Positions 21,854-29,531 of a stretch of DNA of 31,564 nt are shown piece after piece (the first letter of the stretch is position 1; each line of letters begins with the position of its first letter). This DNA is from a virus. Location of the stretch: positions 1-31,564 of the IMG/VR virus record IMGVR_UViG_3300040808_001336; one strand, given 5' to 3'. Under the pieces are notes generated by a model. That model was not told the origin of the DNA. It made no database searches and saw only the letters and a list, made by a program, of their open reading frames with translations. Position numbers and translations under genes: made by a program.

Positions 21854-22477
21854 TTATTTGTCTCCTGCATATTTTATTTTTGGTTCACCAATTAATCCGT
21901 GATCAATAAATTGAAAGGTTGGTGTAAACCTATGTTCATTTCTTAATGCTGTTGCGCTATGCTGTATTGCACCATTAAACAATAAGACTCTACCAGGAAT
22001 AGGAGCAATACTTAAAATAATAGGATATTCTTTTTCGCCACTAGTTACTATATCGCCTTGAAAATTTAACTTGTCTGAAATTAAAAATTTAGTTTCTCCG
22101 AAGTCATTTATGTCCCAGTACATACTTGCATACAATAATACAGTCCAACCTTTATATCTATCTTGATCTGTATGATAACGTGCATTTTCATTTGGAGCAA
22201 AAAGATTGATATGGTGCCTAGCCAAAGTATAATTATCTAACTCTGGTATATTGTCTTCACAGAATCTCCATAATTTTCTATACCAAAATGTATCACTTAG
22301 GTCTTTGCCCATAGTAGTTAAGCCTGTGGGAATTTTTTCACCTTCACTGTTACTATCACTAGCACCATATTTATAATCTAGATCCCAGCATTCTGTAGTC
22401 ATGCTTTCGATCATTTTTTCAGTAAATACATCGTCGAATGTTTGTATTTGACCGCCAAAGTAACTAGTGTGTTTCAT
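21854..22477 (-). CDS. Prolyl-4-hydroxylase-like Fe(II)/2OG oxygenase
   Basis: A 207-residue protein. ARYH102TD104QDRY, GRVLLFNGAIQH173SA and EHR183FTPTF give the metal triad and 2OG arginine of the prolyl-4-hydroxylase-like group found in many T4-like marine phages. Unlike the oxygenases near panD, it lies among nucleotide genes. The ATG overlaps the previous stop as ATGA with GAGG upstream. It might hydroxylate a protein or a modified base; the substrate is unknown. Confidence 0.8.
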   Translation of the reverse strand: MKHTSYFGGQIQTFDDVFTEKMIESMTTECWDLDYKYGASDSNSEGEKIPTGLTTMGKDLSDTFWYRKLWRFCEDNIPELDNYTLARHHINLFAPNENARYHTDQDRYKGWTVLLYASMYWDINDFGETKFLISDKLNFQGDIVTSGEKEYPIILSIAPIPGRVLLFNGAIQHSATALRNEHRFTPTFQFIDHGLIGEPKIKYAGDK

Positions 22478-22815
22478 TTCAATGCCTCAAAGGTTTTATA
22501 CTTCTCAAGTTGTGCTTCGTAAGCATCCTTTAGTTCTCGTAGTTTAGGATACTTTGCTTCCATATCTACGTCACGCTTTAATAATAACAGAGCATCACGC
22601 ATTTCGTCAATCTCTTTCATAACGTCTCTGCCATTTACTAATAGCGGAACATCAACACGCATACTACCATTCTCACCACCGTCAATAGTAATCTTATGAT
22701 CTTCAATACTTGTAGAGCTAATCGCTGCTATCGCTGTATTGCTTGCATATGTGTAGTTGTTAGGATTATAGTTCTGTGTACTATTAAAGATAGCAGTTGT
22801 AGTATGATCACGCAT
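22474..22815 (-). CDS. Hypothetical phage protein with C-terminal coiled coil
   Basis: A 113-residue protein from ATG 22815; an in-frame GTG at 22827 is possible. The first half is Asn/Thr/Ser-rich (AIFNSTQNYNPNNYTYASN), then ITIDGGENGSMRVDVPLLV, then a charged helix (EIDEMRDALLLLKRDVDMEA). It resembles small phage proteins of virion or assembly type; unassigned. Confidence 0.6.
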   Translation of the reverse strand: MRDHTTTAIFNSTQNYNPNNYTYASNTAIAAISSTSIEDHKITIDGGENGSMRVDVPLLVNGRDVMKEIDEMRDALLLLKRDVDMEAKYPKLRELKDAYEAQLEKYKTFEALK

Positions 22816-23257
22816 CGTCTTTTGCACCTCTTGCTAGATAATCTTTGTTGTGTACCCAAATACCATTTTTAATAAAACCCCAGGCGCCTGCTTTACGTCC
22901 CATAAAGAACAAACTCCAACAAGGTATTTCATTGCCGTCTGCATCTTTTGCAAGTTCTAAATAGTGCAAGTCACTGGCTTTGCGATAACGGAAGTGACCA
23001 GGACCTCTCCAAAAACGACCTTTGGGTGTATTTTCCCAATATCCGCCTGCAATAATAAATGTAGCATACGACCACGGATGGTCGTGCAGTGTAGGCTCAT
23101 CACTTAGCAATACTTTGTGTAGTGTAATGTTAAAAGGAAAACGCTTTCTATCTTTTAGAAAAACGTAGTAACGTATAAGATAAGGAATATCGCTATCACG
23201 TTCTGTGATTACTCTGCGTCTTCCTAGTTTGTCCATAATCTTAGAAAGGAAGGTCAT
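22808..23257 (-). CDS. Cupin-like protein
   Basis: A 149-residue protein. NITLHKVLLSDEPTLHDHPW, then SYATFIIAGGYWE and ASDLHYLEL, has the H-x-H and lone His of a single cupin barrel, which usually binds a metal. It is basic and aromatic-rich. GAGGA lies 8 bases before the ATG, and both ends overlap neighbours. The role could be an enzyme or sugar/metabolite binding; not known. Confidence 0.65.
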   Translation of the reverse strand: MTFLSKIMDKLGRRRVITERDSDIPYLIRYYVFLKDRKRFPFNITLHKVLLSDEPTLHDHPWSYATFIIAGGYWENTPKGRFWRGPGHFRYRKASDLHYLELAKDADGNEIPCWSLFFMGRKAGAWGFIKNGIWVHNKDYLARGAKDDA

Positions 23258-23600
23258 CGTCTAAATCCTCATGATTGCCTTTATAATCTTGTTCTACCAT
23301 ATCGTAGATGCTTTTAAAGTTTCGCCACGCTTTTTCTAAACTAGGATAATGATCGCACATGCGTTCAACTTTACTAGGATCTATCCTATCATCTTTACCT
23401 AAAGTAATATAATCGGTATCAGTAATTGTGATATTACTTAAATCAATAGTATCTGTTACATAATCACTTACAGTAAATGTACCATCACTTGGTGTAACTG
23501 TAATGTCAGTTACGCTATCACCTGCCCAGTACGTTGTAGTAGTACCGTAGGTATCATCTAGATTGATAGTAAAAGTATCATCCTTCTTTGATTGCGTCAT
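23241..23600 (-). CDS. Hypothetical Thr/Asp-rich protein
   Basis: A 119-residue acidic protein. The first 75 residues are Thr/Asp-rich beta-like repeats (DLSNITITDTDYITLGKDDR). The rest is helical (ERMCDHYPSLEKAWRNFKSI) with an acidic end. The start overlaps the glycosyltransferase end by 23 bases. No family recognised. Confidence 0.58.
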   Translation of the reverse strand: MTQSKKDDTFTINLDDTYGTTTTYWAGDSVTDITVTPSDGTFTVSDYVTDTIDLSNITITDTDYITLGKDDRIDPSKVERMCDHYPSLEKAWRNFKSIYDMVEQDYKGNHEDLDDDLPF

Positions 23601-24624
23601 ACAATGCTGCTCCGCTAAAAAACTCTTTGTTTAGACGACTACGTTGTTTGTCTAAACTTACAAGAAAGTCGTCATAGTTTTCTATATACTCTCTTACTTG
23701 TGCAACAACTTCGTTACGATGTGCTCTATACGAACTATAGTCTTCGGTCCACTTACTAGGATACTTAAACTCAGGTAGTGCCATTTCGCTATAGCTGAGT
23801 CTGTCCGGAACCATTGGAATAGCATTTACAAGTGCGCCTTCGTACCAACTAATACCAAGTGTTTCTTGTAGATTGGCACTAAACACAAGTTTTGCTTCAC
23901 CTAGCAAATTATGATATTCGTTTTTAGTAAGTTCACGTTCTTGACAAACTATAAACTCATATTCAGGAAGTTGATCTGCTAGATCACGAAATATATCAAC
24001 TTGCTTTTCTGGTGCAATACGATGCGGAAACAGTATAAGATTTCGCTTGTCCATACCACTGTACGTAACAAGACTATCTTTAAGATACTCCATAGGCCAG
24101 CCAACACGATGTGTTTTATCATCGTCAATGTCTAAACTTTCTGCAAACAAGTCTATATGGAACTCTGTAGCATAAAAGTTATCGTCATAGCACTCATACA
24201 TACTTTGTTCTGCATGACGTACCCAAGGCTTGTCTCCGATTAGACGACCTAAGAAGTCTTGAGGATCATAACTACCTGCATGCCACAAACCACCAATGCA
24301 AATGTCAACACCCAATAGTTCTGCCATGTAGCGTAGTTGTATAACTGTAGGATTCCAGGCATCGGTATAGAGAAAATAATCACCGTCCTTAATAGTTCCT
24401 GCACAGAACATTTCTCCTATCTGTTCTAGTTGTTTACTCTTGTAAACATTAGTACCGCCGAAATTGAGAAAAGCCCCAGGCGTAGTTGCCTGAGGCGTTT
24501 CCCCACCGCTAATGACTTTTACTTCGTTGTTTGTAGCACGTTGAAGTTGACGTGGCAAATACTCTTTCCACTGTTTAGTGTAACGTGTATCTACTGCTTC
24601 AATATCTACAATGTAAATAGTCAT
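23578..24624 (-). CDS. GT-B-type glycosyltransferase
   Basis: A 348-residue protein. The C-terminal half has ILFPHRIAPEKQVDIFRDLA, YEFIVCQE, AKLVFSANLQETLGISWYEG and NAIPMVPDRLSYSEM, the donor-binding half of GT-B (GT4-like) enzymes, with E in QETLGISWYE as the conserved acid. The N-terminal half is less typical (FLNFGGTNVYKS; YFLYTDAWNP). It might add sugar to phage DNA or to a cell-surface glycan. Its neighbours in nucleotide modification make DNA a fair guess. GGAGAAATTA precedes the ATG, which overlaps the previous stop as TAATG. Confidence 0.75.
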   Translation of the reverse strand: MTIYIVDIEAVDTRYTKQWKEYLPRQLQRATNNEVKVISGGETPQATTPGAFLNFGGTNVYKSKQLEQIGEMFCAGTIKDGDYFLYTDAWNPTVIQLRYMAELLGVDICIGGLWHAGSYDPQDFLGRLIGDKPWVRHAEQSMYECYDDNFYATEFHIDLFAESLDIDDDKTHRVGWPMEYLKDSLVTYSGMDKRNLILFPHRIAPEKQVDIFRDLADQLPEYEFIVCQERELTKNEYHNLLGEAKLVFSANLQETLGISWYEGALVNAIPMVPDRLSYSEMALPEFKYPSKWTEDYSSYRAHRNEVVAQVREYIENYDDFLVSLDKQRSRLNKEFFSGAALYDAIKEG

Positions 24625-24836
24625 TAATTTCTCCGATCGTTAAACTTCCGTCCCGCATTGCGAGCCTTTGCACGAAGCCATCCTTGGTACTTTTGATAAG
24701 CCTGCCAATGAGGAGAATCTTTTTTGTAAAGATCTGCTTCATTAAACACCTTACCTTCAAAACGACAATAATCACGATATGCATCTAAATCGTTGAAAAC
24801 TTTAGTGTATGCATTTCGGTTAAATTCGATTGCCAT
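24624..24836 (-). CDS. Small basic hypothetical protein
   Basis: A 70-residue basic, aromatic-rich protein (DLDAYRDYCRFEGKVFNEA; HWQAYQKYQGWLRAKARNAG), likely all helix and perhaps nucleic-acid-binding. AAGGA precedes the ATG. It lies between the QueD-like gene and the glycosyltransferase. Unassigned. Confidence 0.6.
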   Translation of the reverse strand: MAIEFNRNAYTKVFNDLDAYRDYCRFEGKVFNEADLYKKDSPHWQAYQKYQGWLRAKARNAGRKFNDRRN

Positions 24837-24856
24837 AGTTAGTTTTTCCTTTTATA

Positions 24857-25306
24857 TTAGGTTTTAGGATAAAAGATTGAACAGCCGTTTTCATTGTCTT
24901 CAGCGACACTAATCTCTACAAATCGGCCTGGATACTTTGCAGAAATTTCTTGATACAAGTCATCTGCAATCATTTCACAGCTCTTGTGGTTTAACTCTAG
25001 TACGCCTTCGACGTCATAGAGTCGTTGCATCCAGCGTTTAAACTGAATGAATTCAATATCGCGATCGTTATGAAATACTTCAATACGAACACGGAAATGG
25101 AAAATATGACGATGTGGAATACCGAGGAATGAAACATCATCCCAATCGCCAGTTGCTAGTTTAGGATCTGTGTCAGCACCTGGGTACATATGTACACCTT
25201 CTTTAGCGAAGGTTACCCAAATACTGCGTTCTGCATTTTGCATAGACATCTTGTTATCTTCTTCTCTCATTCTTCGTAACATGTAATCGTGATAGCGTTC
25301 TTGCAT
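24857..25306 (-). CDS. queD: QueD / 6-pyruvoyl-tetrahydropterin-synthase-like protein
   Basis: A 149-residue frame. PHRH-IFHFRVRIEVFHND, with H65 and H67, matches the HGH zinc motif of the family; IEFIQFKRWM the V-x-DF-x2-LK stretch; LNHKSCEMIADDL the ENxA helix; ISVAE136DNENGCSIFY the catalytic-Glu end. H39 may be the third zinc ligand. No cysteine stands where QueD has its catalytic one, so it is a divergent type. It would turn dihydroneopterin triphosphate (from FolE) into carboxy-tetrahydropterin for QueE. The promoter directly upstream would start transcription at about 25309, so a second ATG at 25249 (131 residues, a better family length) is a credible start. Confidence 0.75.
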   Translation of the reverse strand: MQERYHDYMLRRMREEDNKMSMQNAERSIWVTFAKEGVHMYPGADTDPKLATGDWDDVSFLGIPHRHIFHFRVRIEVFHNDRDIEFIQFKRWMQRLYDVEGVLELNHKSCEMIADDLYQEISAKYPGRFVEISVAEDNENGCSIFYPKT

Positions 25307-25315
25307 TGTCTTTAC

Positions 25316-25344
25316 AGTATACTTTCATTTAAGAACTTTGTCAA
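25316..25344 (-). promoter_or_regulatory. Sigma70-type promoter for the queD-like gene
   Basis: The minus strand reads TTGACA (25344-25339), 17 bases, TATACT (25321-25316). The -35 and most of the spacer lie in the end of the upstream gene. Transcription would begin only about 3 bases before the first possible ATG. Confidence 0.65.
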
Positions 25345-25858
25345 GGCCATATTTACTCCAATCTGTGAACTTTTCTCTGTCCATTAGATCGTGCAAGCTA
25401 TGACACCAAACACCTGGGTTAGTTGCCTTAAAGTCTTTATCATCAATCTTCAACATAGTGTTGTAGTTCCACAGTTTTGCATAAGGCAATGGAATGCGCA
25501 ATTGTGGGATAAAGTTATCATATTCAATTAGTGGAGATTCTAAAAATGCTTCTGCAAGAGAAATAGGAATATCTAAACTACACAGTTTACCTGCTGTTAA
25601 CAATGCTTTGATCATATTGTCCCAAGGCGTCCATTCGTCAGCATCTTCTGGAAAGTTTGTACCTGGATTAAATGAGTGATTAGCACCAAAGAATATGTGT
25701 TCGCAACCTTCTCTGTTGTAGAACTCCATAATATCATGACAGCTTTGAACACCTGTAACAAACAGTGTCTTCATTCCAAACGCAGGAGTTTTTTCAACTT
25801 CTACACCTGTAAAGAACGTAACTTGTTCATTTGTACCTGTATCGTAATCTCGTTTCAT
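25325..25858 (-). CDS. Hypothetical protein between TGT-like and QueD-like genes
   Basis: A 177-residue protein that I do not recognise. It has FVTGVQSCHDIMEFYNREG, IFFGANHSFNPG and WDNMIKALLTAGKLCSLDIP, a layout of alternating strand and helix that suggests a Rossmann-like alpha/beta enzyme. There is no PP-loop, so it is not QueC. The ATG overlaps the previous stop as ATGA with AAGG upstream. Its position suggests a link with deazaguanine chemistry, which is inference only. Confidence 0.62.
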   Translation of the reverse strand: MKRDYDTGTNEQVTFFTGVEVEKTPAFGMKTLFVTGVQSCHDIMEFYNREGCEHIFFGANHSFNPGTNFPEDADEWTPWDNMIKALLTAGKLCSLDIPISLAEAFLESPLIEYDNFIPQLRIPLPYAKLWNYNTMLKIDDKDFKATNPGVWCHSLHDLMDREKFTDWSKYGLDKVLK

Positions 25859-26058
25859 CCTAATGCCTTTAACTGTGATTCGTATCTATGTATTTCGTCT
25901 TTAAGCCAAAGCTTTTGAGTTTTCTTACGATTTATTACACCGTCGTCTGCCCATTTATTATACAACTCTTTTATTTCGTCGTCAAGTGCTCTGTGACGTT
26001 TGTAAAGTTCTTGCAGATAATTAGCAATCTTATTGTGTTGCTCCGTGAAGTTGCTCAT
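25855..26058 (-). CDS. Small coiled-coil hypothetical protein
   Basis: A 67-residue charged helical protein (IANYLQELYKRHRALDDEIK; KTQKLWLKDEIHRYESQL), a likely helical hairpin. Its start lies 29 bases inside the end of the TGT-like gene. Function unknown. Confidence 0.58.
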   Translation of the reverse strand: MSNFTEQHNKIANYLQELYKRHRALDDEIKELYNKWADDGVINRKKTQKLWLKDEIHRYESQLKALG

Positions 26059-27574
26059 CTTCTAGTTCCTCTAGTTTTGTTTCATCTAGTTCGTCTTCTT
26101 CAAACGGCGCTGGTTCTTCAACGTCAAACAAACTATCAAAAAAGGTACTTGCATTTACTGTCTTTTTCCCGACCGCACCCCTAGTACCCGGAATAGCCAT
26201 CCAAAAACGACTGTGCTCGTCGACAAGTGCTAGAGCCTTGTCTTTGTCATCAGTTGCGAATATTTCTTCCACAATGTCTCTAAAAAATAACCTGTCAAAG
26301 CGTTCTTGTACAAGCATCCTCGGAACACTTCCATTGTCGTACTGTCTGTTTGCTTCTTGCACTGCATTTATGTGACTCCATACATTATGACCCATTTGGA
26401 TCGCATACGAAAAACTATCCCATGATGTTTTTCCTTCTTTGCCAATCTTGTTTAGATCTCCGGGAGCATAAGTGCAAACGTCTGATACTTTGAGTTCTGC
26501 TGTAAGCGGGCTGTCTTCAAAGTTTTTAAATATCCCATCTGATATAACAGCGTCTCTAAACAAGCGTTGATCTGTAGCATATTTCTTATCGTCAACTGAC
26601 GGCACCATACGATACGTCCATTTGCTTCGGTCTTCAGTCTCGTTCTGAATGTAGATTTGTCCATTCGCGGTTGCCAAGAAAGGACTAGCACAGTCAAAAG
26701 TAATAGTATAGTTTTCATTGTGATGTTTCCGTACTGCTCGTTGTACATCAGTTAGTAAGGTAGCCCACTCTAGTTTGCTTGTACCTAGGAAGTGCATAAA
26801 GTCTTGCACACCTTTTTCTAGCAAGCCGTCATAGCGTAGTGCAATCAGTCTTTTAAGTACAAGATGCACATCACACATGTTTTGACCACCCATTGACCAC
26901 CCGTTAAAGTGTTCGTTTGGATATTGCTTCGGATCTGAATACTTCTTCATACGCTGATACCAATCTTCTGCATCAGCGTGATTTTCACCTTGAAGAACAT
27001 TTAAGAACTTACAGTTGCCATTACGATTGCGAATAAACCAATCGTTATTAATATATGTGCCTTGTACTGCTTCCATGTAACTAGTAATACCAGTTGCTTT
27101 TTGCCCGGCAGGTGAACGAGCAACCCAAGCTGGAATATCTAAGATCATTCCATAGTCCATATAAGCATCCATCCACGTAAGAACCTGCTCACGTTTCTTT
27201 TGTGCTTTTGGACAATTAGGATCTTTCCAATCACCTTCCCAAACACCCTTACCAATCTGGAAGCCACCCGAGTCACCTAGTATCCAACTGTTATTCCTAT
27301 CTCTGTTACGCACCATATCTTCTTTGGGTGCATGTTTGTTTACATCTAGTTCTGCATGTCCTGCGGAATATAGTGTCCAATGATAATTAAACAAACCTTG
27401 ATCAGGATTGAGATAATTTAGACTTTCAACACCATTTGTAAAATTACTAGGTACTCTGTCTTTTGCGACATACTCGTCATAACGCTGTTTGCCCACGTAA
27501 GTGGCATAAAAGCCACTTAGCGCAGGCAGGAAAACAGCATAGTCATTTTGTGTTGCGGTTAAATTTCTATTCAT
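26030..27574 (-). CDS. Divergent tRNA-guanine-transglycosylase-like protein (phage DpdA-like)
   Basis: A 514-residue protein. SWILGD101SGGFQIGKG matches the DSGGFQ base-binding motif of TGT enzymes. LNVLQGE (191-197), GWSMGG (225-230) and HFLGTS (261-266) follow in the TGT order (QGG, GG, MGxG), and ITFD294CASPF places the nucleophile aspartate. The zinc site is not of the usual CxCxxC type: only C367 and H396 are seen in that region. The last 30 residues are very acidic. TGT swaps guanine for a 7-deazaguanine in tRNA; phage DpdA does it in DNA. With FolE, QueD and QueE encoded nearby, DNA is the likely substrate. The TGT fold is fairly sure; DNA as target is inferred. Confidence 0.75.
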   Translation of the reverse strand: MNRNLTATQNDYAVFLPALSGFYATYVGKQRYDEYVAKDRVPSNFTNGVESLNYLNPDQGLFNYHWTLYSAGHAELDVNKHAPKEDMVRNRDRNNSWILGDSGGFQIGKGVWEGDWKDPNCPKAQKKREQVLTWMDAYMDYGMILDIPAWVARSPAGQKATGITSYMEAVQGTYINNDWFIRNRNGNCKFLNVLQGENHADAEDWYQRMKKYSDPKQYPNEHFNGWSMGGQNMCDVHLVLKRLIALRYDGLLEKGVQDFMHFLGTSKLEWATLLTDVQRAVRKHHNENYTITFDCASPFLATANGQIYIQNETEDRSKWTYRMVPSVDDKKYATDQRLFRDAVISDGIFKNFEDSPLTAELKVSDVCTYAPGDLNKIGKEGKTSWDSFSYAIQMGHNVWSHINAVQEANRQYDNGSVPRMLVQERFDRLFFRDIVEEIFATDDKDKALALVDEHSRFWMAIPGTRGAVGKKTVNASTFFDSLFDVEEPAPFEEDELDETKLEELEDEQLHGATQ

Positions 27575-27928
27575 CTAAATTCCAATATTCTGTGCAATCA
27601 CCATCATGCTTAACCAAATCCAAAGAGTGTTAAATCCTACTAGAGTAGGTAACAGTTTTTTGTTGCTAGCCCATATCAATGTCATACTAGTCATAAGTGC
27701 TACGAAGTAGAACTGCCAAATTTGTATACCGAATATTAAACCAGGTATAATAATAATTGCTTTGGCAATCCAGCTGGCTGCTTCAATGATATTGTAATCA
27801 GTCCAATATTCTCTAGTGAACCACATTTTATAGCATTCAGCTACTTTACGCCAACCTGTAATAGTATACACTATACTAGTTAATATTACCCAACTTAAGA
27901 TAGCAAAGAGGATTTGATCTTGTGTCAT
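27575..27928 (-). CDS. Small membrane protein
   Basis: A 117-residue protein with about four hydrophobic helices (around 5-24, 50-68, 70-85 and 94-113). Loops hold GWRKVAECYKMWFTREYW. It is not recognised. The ATG overlaps the stop of the tiny gene upstream as ATGA, and it abuts the TGT-like gene. An inner-membrane role in the infected cell is likely. Confidence 0.62.
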   Translation of the reverse strand: MTQDQILFAILSWVILTSIVYTITGWRKVAECYKMWFTREYWTDYNIIEAASWIAKAIIIIPGLIFGIQIWQFYFVALMTSMTLIWASNKKLLPTLVGFNTLWIWLSMMVIAQNIGI

Positions 27929-28017
27929 TTACGTTTATTCATCTCGGTTACTGCAATTACATAGAATCCTATGATAATTATTGCAAGAATACTGACGGCA
28001 GTGGCTACTTCACCCAT
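27925..28017 (-). CDS. Tiny single-pass membrane protein
   Basis: A 30-residue product, MGEVATAVSILAIIIIGF then YVIAVTEMNKRK: one hydrophobic helix with a basic end. The ATG comes immediately after the clamp stop (TAAATG) and the TGA overlaps the next ATG (ATGA), so it fits its neighbours perfectly. It is probably co-translated with the clamp and the membrane protein. Confidence 0.65.
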   Translation of the reverse strand: MGEVATAVSILAIIIIGFYVIAVTEMNKRK

Positions 28018-28761
28018 TTACTTACTCTGTGCTGGGAGGATATAGTCATACTTGGCCATACCACTATCTACCGAAATCATCATAGCACCTTGATCGGAAA
28101 TGCTCATAGTAATGTCACCGCTCAGTCCTAGGACAGCTTGTACTTGACTTACTGGCCAACTCCATGTGTGCTGTAACGCACCTTCAACACCTGCTTCAAA
28201 TACAAAGCTACCTGCGTGTGTACCTGCATCACCAAAGCTAAAGTGTAGATCAGTTGTACCGCCTGTTACCTTTGTGCTTACATTAAACGTAGGCTCTTCC
28301 GAGTGTGCTGCACTCTGCAACTTCATACGTGCAATTGCTGCTACACTTGGATTTAGTGTAACGTTCCAGCTTGCACCTTTGAATTTAACAGTTTTTAGTT
28401 TTTCTTCGATAATCGCTTTGTTCATAAAGCGATAGTCATTCTGGAAGTCACCTGCGGCATTCTCAAAGTGAATGTGTGTAGGAACAACTTCGCCGTTGCG
28501 TTCTGCACTTACAACTTCAATCTTTGCATCTTTTTGATACTCTGGATTCTTTAAGTGCAGTGCAAGTTTGTCTAGATTAGGCATACCAAATACACCTGTA
28601 AAATCATTTACTGGCGAGTGTGTAACTGCACTTAAAATAACACTGCGATCTTCTGCCATTGAGTCAACACTAGTAGTGCCATCTTCGGATGTAACTTTAA
28701 CTAGCGATAAAAAACCTAGCGCATGGGTGTGTGCAACTACGTCTTGTAAAATGTCTTTCAT
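28018..28761 (-). CDS. gp45: Sliding clamp (gp45-like)
   Basis: A 247-residue protein with the length and layout of T4-type clamps: two similar domains, DRSVILSAVTHSPVNDFTG in the first and MKLQSAAHSEEPTFNVSTKV in the second, and the end MAKYDYILPAQ. It encircles DNA and tethers the polymerase, and in T4 also activates late transcription. GGAG lies 8 bases before the ATG. A perfect consensus promoter lies upstream in the epimerase gene, which would give this gene its own expression. Confidence 0.82.
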   Translation of the reverse strand: MKDILQDVVAHTHALGFLSLVKVTSEDGTTSVDSMAEDRSVILSAVTHSPVNDFTGVFGMPNLDKLALHLKNPEYQKDAKIEVVSAERNGEVVPTHIHFENAAGDFQNDYRFMNKAIIEEKLKTVKFKGASWNVTLNPSVAAIARMKLQSAAHSEEPTFNVSTKVTGGTTDLHFSFGDAGTHAGSFVFEAGVEGALQHTWSWPVSQVQAVLGLSGDITMSISDQGAMMISVDSGMAKYDYILPAQSK

Positions 28762-29531
28762 ACTGTTTCTCCATTGAATAAGTTAATTATATTGCCTAAA
28801 TTGTTGTTTGTCAAGAACTTTTCTACTGAGTATTTAGGTTTCCAGCCCAAGTTCTTTAATTTTTCTGTGTTAGCGCAAGTCCATTCACGCTCACCTGGGG
28901 TATTTAGACGAACCGGTAGATCCGGTGCCAAGTCTTGGATCCGTATAGGATGCCCCGTACCAATATCAACTACTCCGTTTACATGAGTTGCTTTGATTAG
29001 TATTTCGATTGCATCTAGCACATCTTCTAAATGTATAAAATCTCTATAATGTCTAGTAGTGTATTCTAGTGTTCCGTTCTTCAGTTTATTAAAGAACATA
29101 TTTTCTCTAGGACATCTATCTGAATATACTGTGTGGAAACGCATACCTATCATATTACCTGCATTGTAACGCTCTGCTAGCTCTTCCATAATAAATTTAG
29201 ATGCAGCGTAAGGATTTAAATCGGGCTCGTATGCGCTCGAACTGCTCGCATACAGTATACGTGTACCTTCGTAACGTTCAAACAAGCGTCTGCTTGCTTC
29301 TACATTATTCATCCAATACCCTGCAGGATCAGATAAACTTTCACGCACTCCACTCTTGCCTGCTAGGTGTATGATCAAATCAAAAGATTCAGTAGGAAAG
29401 TCGCAGTATAAAAGATTATCGAGTCCATTTGCTGCAATATCTAATCCAGTTAAATTATGACCTGCCTTTATCAAACGATTCCATAGCGCAGTACCTATGA
29501 ATCCTCTATAGCCTGTTAGTAGAATATTCAT
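28758..29531 (-). CDS. NAD-dependent sugar-nucleotide epimerase/dehydratase
   Basis: A 257-residue extended short-chain dehydrogenase. LLTGYRGFIG at 4-13 is the NAD-binding glycine motif, SSSSAYE (97-102) and Y108AASK112 the catalytic Ser/Tyr/Lys. It is shorter than typical members (about 310). The usual role is changing a nucleotide sugar at C4 or removing water. The PMM-like HAD protein and TagD-like cytidylyltransferase nearby suggest a common sugar-nucleotide route. It overlaps the genes on both sides. Confidence 0.85.
   Translation of the reverse strand: MNILLTGYRGFIGTALWNRLIKAGHNLTGLDIAANGLDNLLYCDFPTESFDLIIHLAGKSGVRESLSDPAGYWMNNVEASRRLFERYEGTRILYASSSSAYEPDLNPYAASKFIMEELAERYNAGNMIGMRFHTVYSDRCPRENMFFNKLKNGTLEYTTRHYRDFIHLEDVLDAIEILIKATHVNGVVDIGTGHPIRIQDLAPDLPVRLNTPGEREWTCANTEKLKNLGWKPKYSVEKFLTNNNLGNIINLFNGETV
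28786..28814 (-). promoter_or_regulatory. Consensus sigma70-type promoter for the sliding clamp
   Basis: The minus strand reads TTGACA (28814-28809), 17 bases, TATAAT (28791-28786), all inside the last codons of the epimerase gene. The expected start of transcription near 28779 leaves about 18 bases of leader holding the clamp ribosome site. Confidence 0.75.

Noticed and set aside
24460-24500. GC-rich hairpin (CCCCAGGC...GCCTGAGG) resembling a terminator
   Set aside because: It lies within the glycosyltransferase coding frame, which continues cleanly through it in both directions.
27480-27520. Inverted repeat (cacttA/taagtg, aagccac/gtggc) near the start of the TGT-like gene
   Set aside because: It is short, imperfect and within coding sequence, with no T run after it.
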